From positions 217,032-281,031 of the forward strand of contig NZ_KZ559474.1 in the NCBI RefSeq assembly GCF_002850745.1: a DNA stretch of 64,000 nucleotides, read 5' to 3'. Numbering within the stretch: the stretch's first letter is position 1; every line of letters begins with the position of its first letter. This document shows positions 18,325-26,995 of the stretch, piece by piece. The translations under genes were made by a program, and so were the position numbers. Origin of the DNA: Nonomuraea indica. Lineage in GTDB: Bacteria; Actinomycetota; Actinomycetes; Streptosporangiales; Streptosporangiaceae. The notes below the pieces were generated by a model. That model had not been told where the DNA came from. It searched no databases and saw nothing but the letters and a program-made list of their open reading frames with translations.

Positions 18325-20094
18325 ATGGCCCGCGAGATCCTGCCGGTCGCAGACAGCGGACAGGTGCGCGCCTACGCGCGGCGGCTGACGCTGAAGTATC
18401 CGCGCCGGCTCGCCGTCGCCCTCGCCCTGCACGGGCTCGCGGCGGTGGCCGGGCTGGTCGTCCCGTGGCAGCTCGGCGGCCTGGTGCAGGATGTCAAGGA
18501 CGGCGCCGCGGTGAACGTCACGCTGGTGGCGTTCGGCATCGGCGCCTTCCTGGTGCTCCAGGGCGTGCTGGTGCGCTACGCGGTGCTCGCCTCGGCCCGG
18601 CTCGGCGAGAAGGTGCTGGCCGAGCTGCGCGAGGAGTTCGTCGACCGGGTGCTCGCGCTGCCGCTGTCCACCGTGGAGCGGGCGGGCGCCGGCGACCTCA
18701 TCACCCGCACCTCCCGCGACGTCGACTCGCTGTCGAGGACCGTACGGCACGCCGTCCCCGAGACGCTGATCGCGACCGTGACCTTCACCATCACCCTGGG
18801 CGCCGTGCTGCTCGTCAGCCCGCTGCTCATGCTGCCGATGCTGGTCGCGGCCCCGCTGCTGTGGCTGTCCACCCGCTGGTACCTCAGGCGGGCCCGTGAC
18901 GGCTACCTGCGCGAGAACGCCGCCTACGCCGACATGACGGAGGGGCTCGCCGAGACCGTCGAGGGCGCCCGCGCCATCGAGGCGCTCGGCCTGCAGACGC
19001 GCCGCCGGGACCGGACCGACCGCGACATCGCCCGCTCGTTCGCCGCCGAGCGCTACACGCTCGGGCTGCGGACCAGGTGGTTCCCCACGGTCGAGCTGGG
19101 CTACGTGCTCCCGGTCGTCGCCACCCTGCTGGTCGGCGGGCTGTTCTACAGCGCCGACCTGGTGTCGCTGAAGCAGGTCACGGCCGCCGCCCTGTACGCC
19201 CAGCAGCTCATCGACCCGCTCGACCGGTTCCTCATGTGGATCGACGAGCTGCAGGTGGGCGGGGCGGCCATGGCCCGGTTGCTGGGCGTGGCCAACGTGC
19301 CCGACGACCGCGAGCCGTCTCCGGCGCGGCCCTCGGGTGAGCTGCTGGAGGCGTCCGGCGTCCGCTACGCCTACCGTGCCGGCCGCGACGTGCTGCACGG
19401 GGTGTCGCTGACCGTGCGGCCGGGGGAGCGGCTGGCCATGGTCGGCCCGTCCGGCGCGGGCAAGTCGACGCTGGGCAGGCTGCTGGCCGGCATCCACGGC
19501 CCGAGGGCCGGGTCCGTGTCCGTCGGCGGCGTGCCGCTGGTCGAGCTGCCGCTCGACGAGCTGCGCGGCCACGTCGCGCTGGTCACCCAGGAGCACCACG
19601 TGTTCAAGGGGACGCTCCGCGACAACATGATCATCGCCAGGCCGGGCGCCGGTGACCAGGCCGTGCGTGACGCGCTGGCCGCCGTCGACGCCCTCGACTG
19701 GGTGCTCGCCCTGCCCGACGGCCTCGACACGGTCGTCGGCTCCGGCGGGCTCGCCGTCTCGCCGGCCCAGGCGCAGCAGCTCGCGCTGGCCCGGCTGGTG
19801 CTGGCCGACCCGCACACCCTCGTGCTCGACGAGGCCACCTCGCTCATCGACCCGCGCGCCGCCCGCCACCTGGAGCGCTCGCTCGCCGCCGTGCTGGAGG
19901 GCCGTACGGTGATCGCCATCGCGCACCGCCTGTACACGGCGCACGACGCCGACCGGGTGGCAGTGGTGGAGGACGGCCGGATCAGCGAGCTGGGCTCGCA
20001 CGAGGAGCTGGTGGCCGCGGGCGGCTCGTACGCGGCGCTGTGGAGCAGCTGGCACGGCACCCCCACTCGGCCCCCGGGCGGCACGGCCGGCTGA
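18325..20094 (+). CDS. ABC exporter half-transporter with intact Walker motifs (partner B)
   Basis: This 589-residue protein has the exporter membrane domain (about 20-320) and an ATPase domain (about 340-589). Walker A is intact (GPSGAGKST, 374-382), as are Walker B LVLDE (499-503) and the H-loop His534. The ABC signature, normally LSGGQ, is VSPAQ at 478-482, so the signature is degenerate. Paired with partner A, its Walker site meets the intact SGGQ of A to form one working site, while the other site has neither Walker A nor signature. The ATG at 18325 follows GAGGGGAAG. The last residues are Pro/Gly-rich. Exported substrate is unknown. Confidence 0.92.
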   Translation: MAREILPVADSGQVRAYARRLTLKYPRRLAVALALHGLAAVAGLVVPWQLGGLVQDVKDGAAVNVTLVAFGIGAFLVLQGVLVRYAVLASARLGEKVLAELREEFVDRVLALPLSTVERAGAGDLITRTSRDVDSLSRTVRHAVPETLIATVTFTITLGAVLLVSPLLMLPMLVAAPLLWLSTRWYLRRARDGYLRENAAYADMTEGLAETVEGARAIEALGLQTRRRDRTDRDIARSFAAERYTLGLRTRWFPTVELGYVLPVVATLLVGGLFYSADLVSLKQVTAAALYAQQLIDPLDRFLMWIDELQVGGAAMARLLGVANVPDDREPSPARPSGELLEASGVRYAYRAGRDVLHGVSLTVRPGERLAMVGPSGAGKSTLGRLLAGIHGPRAGSVSVGGVPLVELPLDELRGHVALVTQEHHVFKGTLRDNMIIARPGAGDQAVRDALAAVDALDWVLALPDGLDTVVGSGGLAVSPAQAQQLALARLVLADPHTLVLDEATSLIDPRAARHLERSLAAVLEGRTVIAIAHRLYTAHDADRVAVVEDGRISELGSHEELVAAGGSYAALWSSWHGTPTRPPGGTAG

Positions 20095-20298
20095 GACCGC
20101 CCGTGTCCGCCCCTCTTGCCGTCCCGGTCTGGCGTCGAACGGTCTCGGAGCGGATCGGCCCACGGCTACCCTTGGATCTTTCTTGTGCCGCGCCGGTCGT
20201 GCGCGCCTGAATATCACGCGGGGCTGACACGTCCTCCTCCGAAGCCGTGCCGGCCCGGGAGCTGTTCCGTCCCGACTCACTGGCCCCGCGTCGCGTCC

Positions 20299-20324
20299 GG
20301 CCCCGCCGAACCCAGGGCGGGGCC
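20299..20324. terminator. Terminator hairpin between ABC exporter and S1 protease genes
   Basis: GGCCCCGCC (20299-20307) pairs perfectly with GGCGGGGCC (20316-20324) across an eight-base loop, between convergent genes. The rest of 20095-20336 holds nothing I recognise. Confidence 0.7.
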
Positions 20325-20336
20325 AGAACGCGCCTG

Positions 20337-21641
20337 CTAGTTGAGCGGCATCGAGACGGAGGAGTTCCACGCCTTCACGCCGGAAAGCCGGGTGAACAGG
20401 GAGTAGCACGGGCCGGAGGCGCTGATGACGCCCAACGCCCGCACCTGGGAGCTGCCGCTGATGCCGTTGTAGACGGCGCCGCCGGAGTCGCCGCCCTGGA
20501 CGGTGGTGCAGTCATAGGCGCCGTCGCCGTTCTGGTCGGACTGGATCAGCGCCATGTGGCGCAGGTACATCCCCTGGACGTAGCCCTCCCAGTCGGAGTC
20601 GGTGATGATCAGCCGGCAGGTCTGCCCGGTGGTGCGGCCGCTGGTGCAGACCGAGGTGCCGTTCGTGGGGATCCCCCAGTGCACGCCCCCGACCAGCAGC
20701 TCCGAGCAGCTGCCCGACAGGTTGTCGCAGTTGTAGACGGCGTTGACGTACGAGGACCCCTGCAGCAGCGCGAAGTCGCCGTAGACGTCCTGGGTTCCGT
20801 CCGTCGGGGAGCCCAGGTCGCCGCCCATCGTGGTGGTGACCCTGGCGCCGAAGTAGTAGCTCGTCGAGGGCGGTGTCGCGCTGGTGAACGTGGCGGCCCA
20901 CGCCCGGGGGTAGGTGGTCGCGCCGGGCACGCAGTGCGCCGCCGTGAGCATGTGGCGGATGCCGTCCTTCACCACGGGGAAGGAGGTGGAGCAGATGCCG
21001 CCGTGCCCGGTGTGCTGCGGGTTCCACAGGCGGATGCCGGCCCCCGCGCGGTGGGGAGCGGAGTCCCTGGACCGGTCGCGCTCGGTGAAACGCGCGTCGG
21101 GAGACTCCCGGAACACGACCGACTCGCCGAAGCGCCGCTTGAGGTCCACCCTCGCCTCGTCGGAGTCGGCGGTGGCATAGGCCACCGCCGTCCCGCGGCC
21201 GGGGTCGATGCCGACGCCCGTGATCTTGTCCTGGTACGTGCCTGCCCTGATGAGCTCGCCGATCTCGGCCTTGGTGCGCCGCGCGTCGGCCAGGCTGCGC
21301 TCGCCCTGCTCGACCTGGACGGACACGGGCCTGGCGCCGGCCGCTCTGGCCCCGTTGCCGCGCACGGCCGCCGAGCGCTGGTCGAAGTCCGGGCCCTTGG
21401 GCAGGACGACGGTGACCGCGTCGGGCCCGGTGATGCGGACGCCGGTGTACTGGTCGGGCGAGGACTCGATCAGCGCGTTGATCGCGTCGGCCGCGTCCTG
21501 GGCCTCGGGCGAGACCTGGCCGGGCGCGGGCGGGACGGGTTCGATCGCGGGCACGGGGGTGCCGGCGGACGCCGGGGCAGCGGTGCATGTCAGGAGCGCG
21601 AGCGTGGATAAGGAGACGGCAAGGGCTCTGGTGAGTTGCAT
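20337..21641 (-). CDS. Secreted S1-family (chymotrypsin-fold) serine protease
   Basis: The start is ATG 21641, behind GGAG, giving 434 residues. Residues 1-26 form a signal peptide (LALLTCTAAPASA). A pro-region (about 30-195) precedes the catalytic domain. The triad is His236 (LTAAHC), Asp289 (DVYGDFALLQ) and Ser386 (VQGGDSGGAV). Several cysteine pairs (217/237, 305/312, 332/342, 378/412 by spacing) fit a disulfide-bonded extracellular fold of the streptogrisin type. Immediately before the nucleophile loop is DQNGDGAYDC (369-378), a DxNxDG stretch like a calcium-binding loop and unusual for this family. It is probably made as a zymogen. The gene is divergent from a Na+/H+ antiporter across 319 bases. 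Confidence 0.9.
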   Translation of the reverse strand: MQLTRALAVSLSTLALLTCTAAPASAGTPVPAIEPVPPAPGQVSPEAQDAADAINALIESSPDQYTGVRITGPDAVTVVLPKGPDFDQRSAAVRGNGARAAGARPVSVQVEQGERSLADARRTKAEIGELIRAGTYQDKITGVGIDPGRGTAVAYATADSDEARVDLKRRFGESVVFRESPDARFTERDRSRDSAPHRAGAGIRLWNPQHTGHGGICSTSFPVVKDGIRHMLTAAHCVPGATTYPRAWAATFTSATPPSTSYYFGARVTTTMGGDLGSPTDGTQDVYGDFALLQGSSYVNAVYNCDNLSGSCSELLVGGVHWGIPTNGTSVCTSGRTTGQTCRLIITDSDWEGYVQGMYLRHMALIQSDQNGDGAYDCTTVQGGDSGGAVYNGISGSSQVRALGVISASGPCYSLFTRLSGVKAWNSSVSMPLN

Positions 21642-21960
21642 GTGATCTCCGAGGCCGGGGAACCGTGAGGGCATGCCAAGGTAGCACCCAGGTGTATTAC
21701 GGGCGGGGCTGAAATCAGCCTGCACTACCTACGGCACGCCGTGGACCGAGGCCGCCGTATGCACCTTTCTGTGCAGTCGGCAGCTTTACATGATCGCTAG
21801 TGTGGAGTCTTGAGCAATTCCGGTCAAGCCCCAAACTCGGTGGCGTCAGGAAAGCCGGGAACGCCGCAGGGCACACCTGTAGTGGCCCGGCGGACGCGGT
21901 CGCGCCCGGGAAAGCCCTGCCCCGCCGTTTCGGTGAGAACAGCCCGGCAAGTGAGCACTG
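21642..21960. other. 319-base divergent intergenic region with possible structured leader
   Basis: This gap separates the protease from the antiporter. From about 21828 to 21960 on the plus strand it is rich in nested complementary segments: GCCC (21828-21831) with GGGC (21869-21872), enclosing GGCGT (21842-21846) and ACGCC (21861-21865), and similar GGAAAGCC words at 21849 and 21909. This may be a structured 5' leader of the antiporter mRNA. I could not match it to a known riboswitch. A small hairpin (TGCA/TGCA, about 21760-21775) lies further left. Confidence 0.3.
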
Positions 21961-23253
21961 GTGAGCAATCCCGACCTGATCTTCGCCCTCGGCGGCGCCG
22001 GCGCGCTGCTGGCCGCGTCGTTGCCCGCCGTGCTGCACCGGCTGCCCTTCTCCCTGCCGCTGGCCTGCCTGCTCGGCGGGATGGTGCTGTTCCTGCTCCC
22101 CTTCCCGGTGCTGGAACCTGATCCGGTCGCTCACCGTGCCGCGCTCGAGCACATCACCGAGATCTGCGTGGTCATCTCCCTGATGGGCGCCGGCCTGGCC
22201 CTCAACCGCAGGGTCGGTCTGCGCCGATGGTCCACGACCTGGCGTCTGCTCGGCTGGACCATGCCGCTGACGATCGTGGCCGTCGCCGGGGCCGCGAGCT
22301 GGCTGCTGGGCTGGCCGCTCGCGGCGGCCGTGCTGCTGGGGGCTGTGCTCGCGCCCACCGACCCGGTGCTGGCCTCCGACGTGCAGGTGGGGGAGCCCGT
22401 CGATGCCGAGAACGCCGACGACGAGGTCCGGTTCTCCCTCACCTCCGAAGCCGGGCTCAACGACGGTCTGGCGTTCCCCATCGTCTACGCCGCCATAGCT
22501 CTGGCCACCACCGGCGGAGCCGCCTGGATGGGTGAATGGGCGCTGATCGACGTGCTCTACCGGGTCTGCGCCGGAGTGCTGGGCGGGATGCTCATCGGCA
22601 AGCTGCTCGGCCGCCTGTTCTTCCACACCAGGAAGGCGAACCTGCGACTGGCCGAGCACCGCGACGGCTTCGTCGCCCTGGCGAGCACGTTCCTGGCCTA
22701 CGGCCTGACCGAGCTCGTCCACGGCTACGGTTTCATCGCCGTCTTCGTCACCGCCTGCACGATCCGCAACGCCGAACGGAGCCACGGCTACAACGGCATC
22801 CTCCACGGCTTCATCGAACAGATCGAGCGGCTGCTCACCGCCTGGCTGCTCCTTCTGCTCGGCGGCTTCATAGCGGTCGGCGGCCTCGCCCCGCTGACCT
22901 GGCGCGGCGCCGTCGTCGCGCTCCTGCTGCTCCTGGTGATCCGGCCGGTGACGGGGTGGCTGGCGCAGGCCGGCGGCCCCGCCGGCCCCCGGGAACGGGC
23001 CGTCATCTCCGTCTTCGGGATCCGCGGCATCGGCTCGCTGTACTACCTGGCGTTCGCCCTCGGCGTGGCCGACTTCGGCGTGCCGCAGGAGGAGCTGTGG
23101 GCCGTGGTCGCCTTCGCGGTGCTGGCGTCGATCGTGCTGCACGGCATCACCGCCACGCCGGTCATGACCCGCCTCGACCGGCTGCGCGACACCCGGCGAC
23201 CGTCGTGGCCGGGCAGCGTGACGTCCGACGGGCCGGCTCGCCCCACGGACTGA
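21961..23253 (+). CDS. Na+/H+ (cation/proton) antiporter, CPA1 NhaP-like
   Basis: This 430-residue polytopic protein has about 12 membrane helices and short loops, as in CPA1 antiporters. The transport-site motifs are visible as LAPTDPVLASDV (the TDP motif of helix 4-5) and SEAGLNDGLAFP (the ND pair). A later FGIRGIGSLYYLAFAL fits the conserved R-G helix. It exchanges external protons for Na+ or K+ and is probably used in pH and salt homeostasis. It has only a short cytoplasmic tail and no RCK/TrkA domain. The GTG start lies after a possible structured leader. A stem-loop directly after the stop ends the transcript. Confidence 0.92.
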   Translation: MSNPDLIFALGGAGALLAASLPAVLHRLPFSLPLACLLGGMVLFLLPFPVLEPDPVAHRAALEHITEICVVISLMGAGLALNRRVGLRRWSTTWRLLGWTMPLTIVAVAGAASWLLGWPLAAAVLLGAVLAPTDPVLASDVQVGEPVDAENADDEVRFSLTSEAGLNDGLAFPIVYAAIALATTGGAAWMGEWALIDVLYRVCAGVLGGMLIGKLLGRLFFHTRKANLRLAEHRDGFVALASTFLAYGLTELVHGYGFIAVFVTACTIRNAERSHGYNGILHGFIEQIERLLTAWLLLLLGGFIAVGGLAPLTWRGAVVALLLLLVIRPVTGWLAQAGGPAGPRERAVISVFGIRGIGSLYYLAFALGVADFGVPQEELWAVVAFAVLASIVLHGITATPVMTRLDRLRDTRRPSWPGSVTSDGPARPTD

Positions 23254-23254
23254 C

Positions 23255-23276
23255 CTCCTGTGGTTTTCCACAGGAG
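23255..23276 (+). terminator. Terminator hairpin after the antiporter gene
   Basis: CTCCTGTGG (23255-23263) pairs with CCACAGGAG (23268-23276) around a TTTT loop, beginning two bases after the antiporter stop codon. Confidence 0.75.
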
Positions 23277-23331
23277 AAGCGGATGGAGCACCGCATTCCG
23301 CCGCGACTCGGCGGTCCCTAGCGTTGATCAC

Positions 23332-24396
23332 ATGATGCAGACGGTGATGAACGTGCTGGTGGCGGCGGCGGTCGCGGCAGGAAGTCAGGGCGCGGGGGTC
23401 CGCCCCGAGCTGGAGAAGATCGTGGAGGGCAAGGGAGCGACGGCCGCTCTGGCGCGGGTCTCCGACGGCGACCGGACATGGTCCGGCGCCGTGGGAGTCC
23501 GCGACATCAGGACCGGCGGGCGCCCCTCGCCCGCCGGGTACTTCCGGATCGGCAGCGTCACCAAGACGTTCGTCGCGACCGTGGTGCTCCAGCTCGTGGA
23601 CGAGGGCAAGGTGCGGCTCGACGACCCCATCGACCGGCACCTGCCGGACCTGGTCCCGGACGGGGAACGCATCACGGTCCGCGACCTTCTCGACCACACC
23701 AGCCACCTGTACGACTACATGAGCGAGCCGGGATACTCCACCAACCGGTGGCGCGGCGAGGCGCGGTTCCGCTCGTACCAGCCGCGCGAGCTGCTCGACG
23801 TGGCCTTCGCCAAGAAGCTGCCCGACGACGGCAGATGGCACTACTCCAACACCAACTACGTGGTGCTCGGCCTGCTGGTGGAGAAGCTCACGGGCCGGGC
23901 CTACGGCGAGGAGGTCAAACGCCGCGTCCTGCGACCGCTGGGCCTGCGCCACACCGTGGTGCCCGGCGATCGGGCGGGGCTGCCGACACCCCACGCCAAG
24001 GGGTACGAGCCGATGCCCGAGCTGGTGGACGCGACCCGGATGAACCCCTCGCTGGACTGGGCGGCCGGAGAGATGATCTCGACCACGGCGGATCTGGAGC
24101 GGTTCCTGTCCGCCCTGCTGGGCGGCAGGCTGACCAGCGCCGCGTCGCTGCGCGCCATGCGCACGACCGTCGAGACGGGGGCCGGATTCGGGTACGGGCT
24201 CGGCCTGCAGTCGTACACGCTGCCGTGCGGCAAGGTGTGGGGGCACAGCGGTGAGCTGATCGGGTACCTGACGTTCGCGTTCCGCTCCGACTCCGGCAAG
24301 TCGCTGGTCATGTCGATCAACCCGTCGACGCGCAACCCGTCGACGGAGGAGGTCATGGGCGTCGCCGTCAAGGCGTTCTGCGGGTCCGCAGACTGA
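23332..24396 (+). CDS. Secreted serine hydrolase (beta-lactamase / DD-peptidase fold)
   Basis: From ATG 23332 the protein is 354 residues with a short hydrophobic export signal (VMNVLVAAAVAAG). The class C beta-lactamase / R61 DD-carboxypeptidase motifs are in order: nucleophile SVTK (Ser75, Lys78), YSN (171-173) and HSG (305-307) replacing the KTG box. HSG is typical of esterase or peptidase members (R61-like, Pab87-like) rather than true beta-lactamases, so the substrate may be a D-amino peptide or an ester. TAGCGT eight bases before the ATG pair could serve as a -10 for a leaderless message. It is convergent with a winged-helix gene across a minisatellite. Confidence 0.88.
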   Translation: MMQTVMNVLVAAAVAAGSQGAGVRPELEKIVEGKGATAALARVSDGDRTWSGAVGVRDIRTGGRPSPAGYFRIGSVTKTFVATVVLQLVDEGKVRLDDPIDRHLPDLVPDGERITVRDLLDHTSHLYDYMSEPGYSTNRWRGEARFRSYQPRELLDVAFAKKLPDDGRWHYSNTNYVVLGLLVEKLTGRAYGEEVKRRVLRPLGLRHTVVPGDRAGLPTPHAKGYEPMPELVDATRMNPSLDWAAGEMISTTADLERFLSALLGGRLTSAASLRAMRTTVETGAGFGYGLGLQSYTLPCGKVWGHSGELIGYLTFAFRSDSGKSLVMSINPSTRNPSTEEVMGVAVKAFCGSAD

Positions 24397-24465
24397 GAGC
24401 AGGAGCCGCTCGGCGGCGAGGCCGGGCCGGTGCCGGGCGGCGACGGGGGACGGTGCAGGCGGGGC

Positions 24466-24621
24466 GGAGTGCCCGGCGGCGGGGAGGCCGCGGGGCGGAT
24501 GTCCGGCGGCGGCGCGGAGGCCGCGGGGGGATGCCCGGTGGCGGCGGGGAGGCCGCGGCGGATGTCCGGTGGCGGCGGGGAGGCCGCGGCGGATGTCCGG
24601 TGGCGGCGGGGAGATCGCGGG
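24466..24621. repeat. 31-bp tandem repeat, 5 units, between convergent genes
   Basis: Units begin at 24466, 24497, 24529, 24560 and 24591 (31-32 bp). Each contains GGATGTCCGG or a one-base variant, then TGGCGGCGGGGAGGCCGCG. The array fills the gap between the serine hydrolase and the winged-helix gene and has no plausible coding start. Confidence 0.9.
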
Positions 24622-24628
24622 GCGGGTG

Positions 24629-25714
24629 TCAGGTGACGCCGGTGAAGCGGACGTCGTGCGATGGGGCGTCGCCGGCGGCGAAGCGCAGCAACCGGCCACC
24701 CTCCTCGGCCACCTCCGTCTCCTCGGCGCCCGACAGCGGTGCGAACAGCCTCACCACCAGCGTCGCCACGCCCTTGGCCCGCCTGACGGTCCACAGCCCG
24801 CGCACGAACCCGTCCACGGTCAGCGCGGCGTCCACGACGATGTACGGCCGCTGCTCAGCCGTCATCAGGCGGGAGCGGTCGGCATGGCCGAGCACCACGT
24901 TGTCCAGCGCGGCCAGGAACCTCACGGGCGCCGGAGTGTCCGGATGCGGGCGCGGGGCGTCCGGCAGGTCCCACAGTTCGGCGCCGTCCTCGCCGCGGAA
25001 CCTCCGCAGCGCCGGCCGCAGCCCCTCGACCACCTCACGCAGCCGGGTCATCCCGCTCCACGCCTGCACGTCCTTGACCGACGCCGGTCCGAACGCGGCC
25101 AGGTAACGCAGCACCAGGTCACCAGGCGAGGTCGTGGCCGGCAGTGGCTCGCCGAGCCAGTGGTGGGCCAGCGCGAACGGCGTCGTACCCCGCCTGCCCC
25201 ACGTCCCGTCGGGCGGCGGGTGCACCACCGGCAGCAGTCCCTGCACCGAGCGGGCCAGCGCCACCGGGTCCCGGCCCGGCCAGCGTGCGGCCAGCGCCCG
25301 GCCCAGCTCGGGCCTGCTCAGCGTCCCGGCGCCGATGAGAGCCGAGGCGGTCCCGGCCAGCTCGGCCAGGTCCACCCCGGCCGTCGCCCGGCCGAACGCC
25401 CCCTTCTGCCAGCGTTCCAGCATCGGCTGCAGCAGCGGTCGCAACCACAGGTAGTCGGCGGCCGGCACAAGATGCTGGGTGCCCCGGAACAGCGTCGCCC
25501 GCACCACGCTCCGCTCGTACAGGAGCCGGGTCAGGTCGTCATGCCGGAACCCGGAGACGCGACTCCACAGCCCCACGTACGGCGGGTCGGGATCCTGCGC
25601 CTGCAGTCCGGTGAGCCGCTCGACCACGTCGAGCGCGGGCCCGTCCACTCGCCTCAGCAGCAGCTGGCGTTCCAGCGTGGCCCTGTTCAGGCTCCGGCGG
25701 GAGATGGTGTCCAT
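24629..25714 (-). CDS. Winged-helix DNA-binding (HTH_42 / AlkX-like) protein
   Basis: The 361-residue protein starts at ATG 25714, seven bases after GGAGG. The opening ISRRSLNRATLERQLLL and GLQAQDPDPPYVGLWSR are characteristic of the HTH_42 (winged helix, YcaQ/AlkX-related) family, followed by repeated wHTH units (for example LSRPELGRALAARWPG) across 60-260. Some members are DNA glycosylases for cross-links or alkylated bases. Whether this one has activity cannot be told. Three 19-bp direct repeats lie 160-215 bases upstream of its start. It is followed by a minisatellite. Confidence 0.85.
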   Translation of the reverse strand: MDTISRRSLNRATLERQLLLRRVDGPALDVVERLTGLQAQDPDPPYVGLWSRVSGFRHDDLTRLLYERSVVRATLFRGTQHLVPAADYLWLRPLLQPMLERWQKGAFGRATAGVDLAELAGTASALIGAGTLSRPELGRALAARWPGRDPVALARSVQGLLPVVHPPPDGTWGRRGTTPFALAHHWLGEPLPATTSPGDLVLRYLAAFGPASVKDVQAWSGMTRLREVVEGLRPALRRFRGEDGAELWDLPDAPRPHPDTPAPVRFLAALDNVVLGHADRSRLMTAEQRPYIVVDAALTVDGFVRGLWTVRRAKGVATLVVRLFAPLSGAEETEVAEEGGRLLRFAAGDAPSHDVRFTGVT

Positions 25715-25874
25715 GAGGTCCTCCGGTATCGGTTGCGGTCGTCGAGCCTTCAGCCATGCGAGCCGGTCGCGGGCACGGGGGCGGGCGCGCGCGGGGACCG
25801 CGTGGGCACGGGGGCTGCGGTGGGGATGGGAAGCGTGGGCACCGGGCTGGGGTGTTCACGGGGCTGGCGTGGGC

Positions 25875-25930
25875 GGGGAGCTCGAACGTTAAGGGGGAGC
25901 TCGAACGTTAAGGGGGAGCTCGAACGTTCA
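25875..25930. repeat. 19-bp direct repeats, 3 copies, upstream of the winged-helix gene
   Basis: GGGGAGCTCGAACGTTAAG occurs at 25875 and 25894, and a third copy at 25913 changes its last bases to TTCA. Each unit holds AACGTT, which makes the palindrome GAACGTTC in the third copy. The near-perfect iteration resembles operator iterons but could be a simple tandem duplication. The rest of 25715-25959 is GC-rich and featureless. Confidence 0.75.
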
Positions 25931-25959
25931 TGGGACGGGGTGGGCAGGGGACTTCGCCG

Positions 25960-26976
25960 TCATGAGGGCGGGCACGGGGGCGGGTCGGCAGCGGCGGGTG
26001 GCCGGTTCTCTGGAGGGCCGGACGGCCAGGCGGCCCGGTGGAGACGGGCGGTGAGCGTGCGCAGGTGTTCGACGAGCTCGGGGGGCTCGTGCACCTCGAA
26101 CTCGAAACCGAAGGCCGCCACCCACACCGCGAGATGGTCGAGGCTGTCGGAGCCGATCCGCAGCAGGCACGTCCGGTCGTCGATCGACTCGATCGCGCCG
26201 AGCGTGGGCGGCACCTCGTCGGCCACCTCCCTCGCCGAGCCGTGCATGGTCAGCACCGCCTGGTAGCGGTGCGGGCTGGTGGTGGTGGCGACGGTCAGGT
26301 AGTGAACCAGGTCATCTGCCGGCAACGGACGCGGCGTGAACCGGGGGCCGTTCGGGACGCGCAACGACATCCTGTCCACGCGGTAGGTCCGCCAGTCCGA
26401 GCGGCCGGTGTCCCAGCCGAGGAGATACCACCGCCGCCCGCGGCTCACCAGCCGGTACGGCTCCGCGTCCCGCTCGCCGGCCGAGCCGTCGTGCGTCACG
26501 TAGCCGAACCTCAGCCGCTCCCGGTCGCGCACCGCCGCCGCGATCGAGGTCAGCGTCGTGGCGTCCACCGTGGTCCCGCCCATCGGCACGGCGACCATGG
26601 CCGAGCTGAGGGCGGTGACCTGGTGACGCAGCCGCGACGGCAGCATCTGGTCGAGCTTGGCCAGCGCACGCACCGACGTCTCGGCGATCCCGGTGACCGC
26701 GCCGCCGGCCGCCGTACGCAGCCCGACCGCCACCGCGACCGCCTCCTCGTCGTCCAGCAGCAGCGGAGGCAGCGAGGCTCCCGCTCCGAGCTGGTAGCCG
26801 CCGCCCACGCCGCCGGTCGCCTCTATCGGGTAGCCCAGCAGCCGCAGCTTGTCGACGTCGCGCCGCACGGTCCGCGGGCTGACGGCCAGCCGTTCGGCCA
26901 GCTCCGGCCCCGACCAGTAGCGGTGCGCCTGCAGCAGGCCCAGCAGACGCAGCAGCCGGGCCGAGGTTTCCAGCAC
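25960..26976 (-). CDS. YafY-family WYL-domain transcriptional regulator
   Basis: The 338-residue protein has an N-terminal DeoR-like winged helix (about 5-60; LAERLAVSPRTVRRDVDKLR) and a WYL domain (about 140-215; EPYRLVSRGRRWYLLGWD) with a C-terminal WCX extension (to about 315). The tail is Pro-rich. WYL regulators sense small ligands or nucleic acids. The GTG start at 26976 is divergent from an NmrA-like reductase across 62 bases, and a 10-bp-arm dyad lies in this gap. The regulator is therefore likely to repress itself and the reductase. Its stop lies upstream of the winged-helix gene in the same direction. Confidence 0.92.
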   Translation of the reverse strand: MLETSARLLRLLGLLQAHRYWSGPELAERLAVSPRTVRRDVDKLRLLGYPIEATGGVGGGYQLGAGASLPPLLLDDEEAVAVAVGLRTAAGGAVTGIAETSVRALAKLDQMLPSRLRHQVTALSSAMVAVPMGGTTVDATTLTSIAAAVRDRERLRFGYVTHDGSAGERDAEPYRLVSRGRRWYLLGWDTGRSDWRTYRVDRMSLRVPNGPRFTPRPLPADDLVHYLTVATTTSPHRYQAVLTMHGSAREVADEVPPTLGAIESIDDRTCLLRIGSDSLDHLAVWVAAFGFEFEVHEPPELVEHLRTLTARLHRAAWPSGPPENRPPAAADPPPCPPS

Positions 26977-26995
26977 GACCCCAGCCTGCCAGCCC

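Noticed and set aside
21828..21960. Cobalamin, TPP, glycine or ydaO-type riboswitch
   Set aside because: None of the conserved core boxes of these classes is present, so only an unassigned structured leader is proposed.
21715..24699. 994-residue open frame antisense to the antiporter and serine hydrolase
   Set aside because: It is His/Gln/Arg-rich, with no conserved motif, and is fully antisense to two well-supported genes, as expected in very GC-rich DNA.
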